Part shown: positions 5,864 through 9,658 of the stretch, piece after piece | How the letters are laid out: every line of letters begins with the position of its first letter | How positions within the stretch are numbered: the stretch's first letter is position 1 | Assembly (NCBI GenBank): GCA_027066595.1 | Contig: JAMONG010000173.1 | Span: 1 to 9,658 of the forward strand | Length of the DNA: 9,658 bases | DNA from: Sulfurovum sp. | Lineage (GTDB): Bacteria > Campylobacterota > Campylobacteria > Campylobacterales > Sulfurovaceae | Direction: 5' to 3' | Translations under genes and position numbers: made by a program | Notes under the pieces: generated by a model | Database searches by the model: none | Seen by the model: the letters and a program-made list of their open reading frames with translations, nothing else | What the model was told of the DNA's origin: nothing

Positions 5864-7003
5864 CTATCTATCCTTTTTTTCATACTCAGGAATACGTTCA
5901 AATATAGCTTCCAATAGACTTCTATGTCCATGCACAGAGGTAATACTCCATACTACGTCTAATGTATCTTTAGCTTCTTGCTTTTGATTTGCATCATATA
6001 ATGCAATGGCATAATAGCTCATGGCAATACTTAGAGACCCAGCACTCATCATATTATTTTTATATAGTTTCATATCCTCAATAGCATTTTCAAAATAGTG
6101 TAAAGCTTTATCATTATCTTCATCTAAATATAAAATCCCATAAGCGACATTAGCCATAGGTTGTGCAAAAACTTCCAATTCTTCTTGATTGAGCGTTTTC
6201 AGTAATTTTCTAGATTCTATTTTATTCCCTAAGTAAGCCTCAGCCAAAAGTAAATCTAATTGAAAGACTGCACTTTCTTTATTCTCATTATAAAGTTTTT
6301 GAAGCTGTTTTAACGTATTATCATACTCACCGTTCATCCCATATATCTCACTCATCAAAATGTCATATTGTAAGGGAGAACTTTTTTGTAAAAAACCATA
6401 CTTTTTTTGTACTTTTTCAAGTGCTTCATTAGGATTACTGTCAATAGCTAATAATTTTGCACCCATAGTGTCTAAGTGTACTTTAATCTCTTCAGGTAAT
6501 ATCTTTTCATGTACATGATAACTATCTAACAACTCCCAAGCTTTACCCCACTCACCTAAAAAATATGCTTGATAAAGTTTGTAAAAATTATCTGTCAGTG
6601 TATATGCCAATCTCCAAAATATAGGCACAGCAATAACCAATAAACAACCTACAATAGTTATCCATAAAGAAGATTCATAAAACCCCCATAAAGCTATCAA
6701 TACTCCTAAAGGAATAAAAAACATCTTTTTAAAATCTTTCATTTGAAGTATAAAAAATGTTTTAAACCCTGGGTTTAAGAGCATCTTTATTTCATTTTCA
6801 GCCCTGCTAGACTTTTCTTCCTCAATTAAAGATTTTATTTCATCAGATAAAGGTAAGGCTAGTACAGCATCTCCATAAAGTTTAATATCAGTAAGATTTT
6901 TATCTTTTAATTTTTTTAACACTTCTCTATTGTTAGTGGCTTCACAAAAACCATATCTTTCATTACCACTAGTATCTAAAGCACTATAAACTACATTTCC
7001 CAT
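5864..7003 (-). CDS. Membrane-anchored TPR-like protein with a GspF-N-like N-terminus
   Basis: A 379-residue protein. Residues 4-43 (VVYSALDTSGNERYGFCEA, then a helix with LKKLKDKNL, then IKLYG) follow the Y-x-A-x-D-x-x-G-x-x-x-x-G-x-x-x-A ... L-x-x-x-x-L pattern of the N-terminal cytoplasmic domain of GspF/PilC secretion proteins. The rest is not GspF: two adjacent membrane helices (about 94-108 and 112-130) are followed by helical repeats from about 140 to 365. These carry TPR-like features such as YYAIALYDANQKQEAKDTL at 330-348 and GILYLDEDNDKALHYFENAI at 289-308. The protein probably acts as a membrane-tethered scaffold, likely with the product of the coupled downstream gene. The start at 7003 has GGGA upstream and an isolated TATACT promoter. 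The base composition is AT-rich compared with the nap genes. Function unknown. Confidence 0.8.
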   Translation of the reverse strand: MGNVVYSALDTSGNERYGFCEATNNREVLKKLKDKNLTDIKLYGDAVLALPLSDEIKSLIEEEKSSRAENEIKMLLNPGFKTFFILQMKDFKKMFFIPLGVLIALWGFYESSLWITIVGCLLVIAVPIFWRLAYTLTDNFYKLYQAYFLGEWGKAWELLDSYHVHEKILPEEIKVHLDTMGAKLLAIDSNPNEALEKVQKKYGFLQKSSPLQYDILMSEIYGMNGEYDNTLKQLQKLYNENKESAVFQLDLLLAEAYLGNKIESRKLLKTLNQEELEVFAQPMANVAYGILYLDEDNDKALHYFENAIEDMKLYKNNMMSAGSLSIAMSYYAIALYDANQKQEAKDTLDVVWSITSVHGHRSLLEAIFERIPEYEKKDR

Positions 7004-7030
7004 CTTATTTTTCCCAAGTTTAGATGAAAA

Positions 7031-7036
7031 AGTATA
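7031..7036 (-). promoter_or_regulatory. -10 element for the two-gene TPR/HEAT membrane module
   Basis: TATACT, within GTAGTATACTTTT on the minus strand, lies in the 39-base gap (7004-7042) before the TPR gene. It predicts a leader of about 20 bases. No -35 is evident. If used, it makes the two-gene module a transcription unit separate from the nap genes. Confidence 0.4.
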
Positions 7037-7042
7037 CTACAA

Positions 7043-7276
7043 CTATCTTTTAGAAGAACAAGAATTTTCATCACAATAACTTTTATTAAACACATATTTA
7101 TAAACCATGTCTTTAATAAATAAGAGAAAACAAAATACCCACAAAACATTCATTATCATATTGTCTTTGTATTCCAACCCATAGCGAAGAAATAACCATC
7201 CAAAAAGAATAATATATTTCACATAATAAAAAAAGAGAATACCTACACCATATATCTCTTTTAAAAATTTATGCAT
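7043..7276 (-). CDS. Small two-helix membrane protein, unknown
   Basis: A 77-residue frame opening with ATG at 7274-7276, which overlaps the stop codon of the preceding 105-residue gene (ATGCATAA, eight-base overlap). Two hydrophobic segments at about residues 11-32 and 40-60 are separated by a short charged stretch (RYGLEYKDN), and the tail holds two cysteines (YCDENSCSSKR). The frame could be read 13 codons further upstream, but that would overlap the previous gene more deeply without a better ribosome site. No clear Shine-Dalgarno sequence is seen for either start, so translation would depend on coupling. AT-rich composition matches the membrane module downstream rather than nap. I do not recognise a family. 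It could be a genuine small membrane protein or a remnant. Confidence 0.5.
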   Translation of the reverse strand: MHKFLKEIYGVGILFFYYVKYIILFGWLFLRYGLEYKDNMIMNVLWVFCFLLFIKDMVYKYVFNKSYCDENSCSSKR

Positions 7277-7586
7277 TAAAGTTTGGTGTACCATCTGGCA
7301 TGTGTGTGGCTTCACTGTTTTTAGCTTCTATCTCTGCTTCATACGCCATAATCTGTTGACGTACTTCGTTTATCTGTTCTGGGGTAACATCCTCACCACT
7401 AGACCATGCAACTTCTATCTCTCCAGCATACGCTTCAGCTATTAACCCTATTTTCTCAGCATACTCATGGATGTCTAGACAAATCATTAGATTGTCTTTG
7501 ACACTCTCTTCTTTTGTGGTGTCTGAAAGTTCGATATACCAACGTCCTAGAGCATTGGTTTGGATGACTGATTCTATCACTACCAT
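7269..7586 (-). CDS. Unknown 105-residue acidic protein encoded directly after napD
   Basis: A soluble, acidic protein with no signal peptide or membrane segment. The N-terminal half (residues 1-60) looks mixed alpha/beta, including LGRWYIELSD at 13-22 and LMICLDIHEYAEKIG at 33-47. Residues about 68-95 (VTPEQINEVRQQIMAYEAEI) form a likely helix or short coiled coil, followed by a flexible tail. The start codon follows the napD TAG with no gap, and the upstream GGTGGTG is a weak ribosome site, so translation is probably coupled to napD. Its place suggests a role linked to nitrate reductase maturation, but this is positional inference only. Codon use and G+C resemble the nap genes rather than the AT-rich block that follows. 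I do not recognise a family. Confidence 0.75.
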   Translation of the reverse strand: MVVIESVIQTNALGRWYIELSDTTKEESVKDNLMICLDIHEYAEKIGLIAEAYAGEIEVAWSSGEDVTPEQINEVRQQIMAYEAEIEAKNSEATHMPDGTPNFNA

Positions 7587-7949
7587 CTACACACCACCAT
7601 GAAAGTCTTTCTTTTTCAAGTCACCATTATAGATGATGTCACGCACATCCACAGAGTCCATATTTAACATATCAGGTACTACGTCAGCATCTTCAAGCTC
7701 TTTGATAGCACCTTCGAGTTCTTCTTGGTACGTCTGCATCATATCTGCAGTGAGTACATGAGGGGTTTTTTGGATATGTACAAGTTTTTTTATCTCTTCT
7801 TCTACACCCTCACCTTCTATGGTGACTATCATCTTCCCTTTTTCTTTCTCTCCAAAATGATACTCACACACACCAGAGCTTACTAAAGACTCTTTTACTT
7901 CCTCATAATGTTTAGGTAACACCTGTACCACAATACTTGATATATTCAT
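7587..7949 (-). CDS. napD: NapD, chaperone for periplasmic nitrate reductase NapA
   Basis: NapD binds the twin-arginine signal peptide of NapA in the cytoplasm and holds back its export until the molybdenum cofactor and Fe-S cluster are in place. The 120-residue product starts NISSIVVQVLPKHYEEVKES, the beta-alpha start of the NapD ferredoxin-like fold, and continues with KGKMIVTIEG and HVLTADMMQTYQEE as the later strands. I place the start at 7949, not at an upstream ATG inside napL, because AGGAG lies at the right distance and the product then begins at the conserved region. The napL stop TAG forms part of that ribosome site, so the two are closely coupled (10-base gap). Compared with E. coli NapD (87 residues) there is a C-terminal extension of about 40 acidic-to-basic residues (79-120). 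Position after napL matches other epsilonproteobacterial nap clusters. Confidence 0.9.
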   Translation of the reverse strand: MNISSIVVQVLPKHYEEVKESLVSSGVCEYHFGEKEKGKMIVTIEGEGVEEEIKKLVHIQKTPHVLTADMMQTYQEELEGAIKELEDADVVPDMLNMDSVDVRDIIYNGDLKKKDFHGGV

Positions 7950-7959
7950 CTTTTTTCTC

Positions 7960-8919
7960 CTATTGGTTGATTTTCCACACCATAATAGTACTATCATCAC
8001 TTGATGAAAAGAGTCTCTCTTCATCTTGAAATAGTATGGTATTGAGTGTACTTTTTTGCCCTTTTAATTGGGCTATTTTTGTTTTGGTATTTCTGTTAAA
8101 AATAGAAATAGTGTTTTCTTCATCCATACTAAAAGCCACACGCTTTGCACTTGGACTTAATGCCGTAGCATAGATGAGAAAAGAGGCTTGTATATACGTT
8201 CCTTTTCCACTTAGCGTATCATACAAAGCGGCTCTTCTATCTTGTCCAGCGGCAGAGACAATGCCTTGTTTAAAGTCTACCTTGTAGACATTGTCTACAT
8301 TTTGTCCCTGTAGTACCAACAGCACCTTACCCGTATGGGTGTCTATCACATTAAGTATACCACTCTCGCAAGAAAAAACGGCTTGATGCTTGTCAAGACT
8401 CAGGGCAAAATCTGAAAACTTTGACTCACTAAGCTGTACCCTGTATATCTCTTTTTTATCTACCACATCAAAAAGCACCGCTTCATTCCCTAAAAGTCCT
8501 AATAAAATATGCCTACTGTCAATAAATCTAGCTTTAATCATAGCTTGTTTCTGTTCTGCACCTATGATTAAATGTGTTTGGTTATTTTCTTCTATCCAAA
8601 GATTTGTATACCCTCCTTTACCACTGTCACTTAAAAAAAGATAACGCCCCTCATATACATCCACTGAAAATACCCGTGCAGGTATCTCGTCACCCATAAA
8701 ATCTTTAATCTTCGCTAGTTGTATCTCTTTAACAAAACGTTTCTCTACCGTATCATAAACCTGTACCAGACCATTATCTGTTCCGATGACAAGTTCTGTT
8801 ACGTTTAACACCATATCTTTGACCGTTCCATTTGCCTCTATCTGATGAGTGGGGTTGACGATAGAAAAGGCAAAGAGTGTGTATGTAAAAAGCCATAGAG
8901 TAAACAGATACCTCATCAT
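7960..8919 (-). CDS. napL: NapL, periplasmic beta-propeller (WD40-like) nitrate reductase accessory protein
   Basis: A 319-residue protein with a Sec signal peptide (MMRYLFTLWLFTYTLFAFS, cut near residue 18). The rest consists of repeated beta-blades of WD40/YVTN type: GTDNGLVQVYDTVEKRFVKE at 46-65, further blades such as FSCESGILNVIDTHTGKVLL, and a closing blade SSSDDSTIMVWKINQ. Between napF and napD in a member of the Campylobacterota, this is the expected place and fold for NapL, which in Wolinella is needed for full NapA maturation or activity but whose exact job is unresolved. The ATG overlaps the stop of the preceding gene as ATGATG, so either of the first two codons could be used. The napD ribosome site overlaps its TAG stop. 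Signal peptide plus propeller places it in the periplasm. Confidence 0.85.
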   Translation of the reverse strand: MMRYLFTLWLFTYTLFAFSIVNPTHQIEANGTVKDMVLNVTELVIGTDNGLVQVYDTVEKRFVKEIQLAKIKDFMGDEIPARVFSVDVYEGRYLFLSDSGKGGYTNLWIEENNQTHLIIGAEQKQAMIKARFIDSRHILLGLLGNEAVLFDVVDKKEIYRVQLSESKFSDFALSLDKHQAVFSCESGILNVIDTHTGKVLLVLQGQNVDNVYKVDFKQGIVSAAGQDRRAALYDTLSGKGTYIQASFLIYATALSPSAKRVAFSMDEENTISIFNRNTKTKIAQLKGQKSTLNTILFQDEERLFSSSDDSTIMVWKINQ

Positions 8920-9266
8920 AAAGCATCCTCTATTAAATCCAATATCATTCGCTCTATCTCTTCTTGTGTTAAGTCCGTCTGCATACCATATAAATCGACC
9001 TCAACGATATACAGCAAATCAATACTTGCATGCGTATCTAAACGTTTTACCAAAGCAAGTAAACGTTCTTCACCAAGAAGTGCTTGTAGACGTTCTGTCA
9101 CATACACCAAGTAGTTATAATCTTCAGGGTCAACAGCATCAAACTCATCTGAATCCTCATCGTTAAAATTTTCATCTACCACAAGTAAATAGCGTACTTC
9201 ATCTATATCTTCATCAAGCAAAGCAAATATTTTAGGATACTTTGTTACTAGTATTTCTCCTGTCAT
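8916..9266 (-). CDS. Very acidic unknown protein inserted between napF and napL
   Basis: A 116-residue cytoplasmic-type protein with 31 Asp/Glu against 8 Lys/Arg. It has no signal peptide, no cysteines and no membrane segment. Residues 1-30 look alpha/beta (KIFALLDEDIDEVRYLLVV at 12-30), 31-50 form a highly acidic linker (with DEDSDEFDAVDPED), and 54-116 appear mostly helical. It overlaps napF upstream and napL downstream by four bases each (ATGA), so it is firmly embedded in the nap unit and made together with NapF and NapL. The usual reported epsilonproteobacterial order is napF-napL-napD without a gene here, so it may be a lineage-specific maturation factor. Strong negative charge recalls redox-enzyme chaperones, but I see no TorD or NapD motif. 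Function unknown. Confidence 0.82.
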   Translation of the reverse strand: MTGEILVTKYPKIFALLDEDIDEVRYLLVVDENFNDEDSDEFDAVDPEDYNYLVYVTERLQALLGEERLLALVKRLDTHASIDLLYIVEVDLYGMQTDLTQEEIERMILDLIEDAL

Positions 9267-9658
9267 GATGCATACTCCTTTAAGGCATTAGGGCTAAAAT
9301 CTATAGCTTGTGTAGGGCATCTGGATAAGCAAAATCCACATGCTGTACATTTTTCCATATCTATCACTGGGTTAAACATCCCATTAAACAAAATGGCATC
9401 ATCTATACACGGCTCTTTACAGGAAAAACATATCACCCCATGGTGAGCCACACAGGTTTCTGTACTGATACGAAATGTTGCATTGAGTGTTTCTGCATTA
9501 TGTGTATGCTCTAAACTTAAAACCCCTGCTTCGCAAACCTCTGCACATGCTTCACAAAATGTACATCCACTCTGTACAAAACGAAGTGCAGGGGTACCAT
9601 CATCTTGGATGAAAATAATCTGCTCATCGCAGGAAGCAACACACGACTTGTTCAAACA
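9263..9658 (-). CDS. napF: NapF, cytoplasmic polyferredoxin of the nitrate reductase cluster (5' end cut by window edge)
   Basis: The reading frame is open to the right edge, so the N-terminus is missing; a TTG at 9653-9655 is not likely to be the start, because the upstream codon is Cys and belongs to the first cluster region. Numbering from the edge, 131 residues are visible. They hold C32-x2-C35-x2-C38-x3-C42, C69-x7-C77-x2-C80-x3-C84 and C104-x2-C107-x2-C110-x3-C114, three 4Fe-4S sets with the same x7 spacing in the middle set as E. coli NapF. Cys 1, 6 and 10 belong to a further N-terminal set whose visible spacing (x4, x3) is unusual. NapF acts in the cytoplasm with NapA, probably in loading or reducing its Fe-S cluster before export. 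Its stop overlaps the next start as ATGA. napA, G, H and B would be expected further right. Confidence 0.9.
   Translation of the reverse strand, partial: CLNKSCVASCDEQIIFIQDDGTPALRFVQSGCTFCEACAEVCEAGVLSLEHTHNAETLNATFRISTETCVAHHGVICFSCKEPCIDDAILFNGMFNPVIDMEKCTACGFCLSRCPTQAIDFSPNALKEYAS

Noticed and set aside
5864..7003. Type II secretion or type IV pilus inner-membrane protein (GspF/PilC)
   Set aside because: Only the first 45 residues resemble that family; the two GspF core domains are replaced by a helix pair and TPR-like repeats, and no other pilus or secretion genes are present.
7950..8024. A 25-codon N-terminal extension of NapD starting inside napL
   Set aside because: The conserved NapD region begins at the ATG at 7947-7949, which has its own AGGAG. 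The extension lies opposite no ribosome site and would overlap napL by 65 bases.
8390..9166. Two plus-strand frames (8390-8644 and 8849-9166) opposite napL and the acidic gene
   Set aside because: Both are antisense to tightly coupled nap-cluster genes and give compositionally odd products without a ribosome site.

Overview
The window looks like a chromosomal segment of a Campylobacterota (epsilonproteobacterial) organism, probably of the Sulfurovum/Sulfurimonas type. The main support is the tail of a periplasmic nitrate reductase (nap) cluster in the order napF - (extra gene) - napL - napD; NapL is a beta-propeller accessory protein typical of epsilonproteobacterial nap clusters. The low G+C content, TATAAT-like -10 elements without clear -35 boxes, and tightly packed genes fit this. 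The assignment is inferred from gene content, not from a marker gene. Every supported gene lies on the minus strand, so transcription runs from high to low coordinates.

Right part (about 7043-9658): napF (cut by the window edge), a very acidic unknown protein, napL and napD are joined by ATGA overlaps or gaps of 0-10 bases. They are followed by an unknown 105-residue protein and a small two-helix membrane protein. The four-gene core clearly forms one translationally coupled unit for maturation and export of the nitrate reductase NapA, whose gene would lie upstream, outside the window.

Middle part (about 4004-7276): this block is visibly more AT-rich. It encodes a two-gene membrane module. 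The first gene is a TPR-like membrane protein whose N-terminus resembles the GspF/PilC N-terminal domain. The second is a composite membrane protein that I read as YcxB-like, then SMI1/KNR4-like, then HEAT repeats. I do not know a described system with this composition; it is the best candidate here for something undescribed.

Left-middle part (about 2113-3904): a secreted protein built almost wholly of 11-residue repeats is followed by an Fnr/Crp-family regulator. A perfect Fnr-type box (TTGAT-N4-ATCAA) overlaps the regulator's predicted transcription start and Shine-Dalgarno sequence, which suggests autorepression.

Left part (1-2112): an NAD(P)-dependent aldehyde dehydrogenase with a complete catalytic set, a DUF420-family four-helix membrane protein, and the first 25 codons of a DUF523-family protein that runs off the left edge. 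No gene-free stretch exceeds about 215 bases. I see no tRNA, rRNA, CRISPR array, insertion sequence or attachment site.
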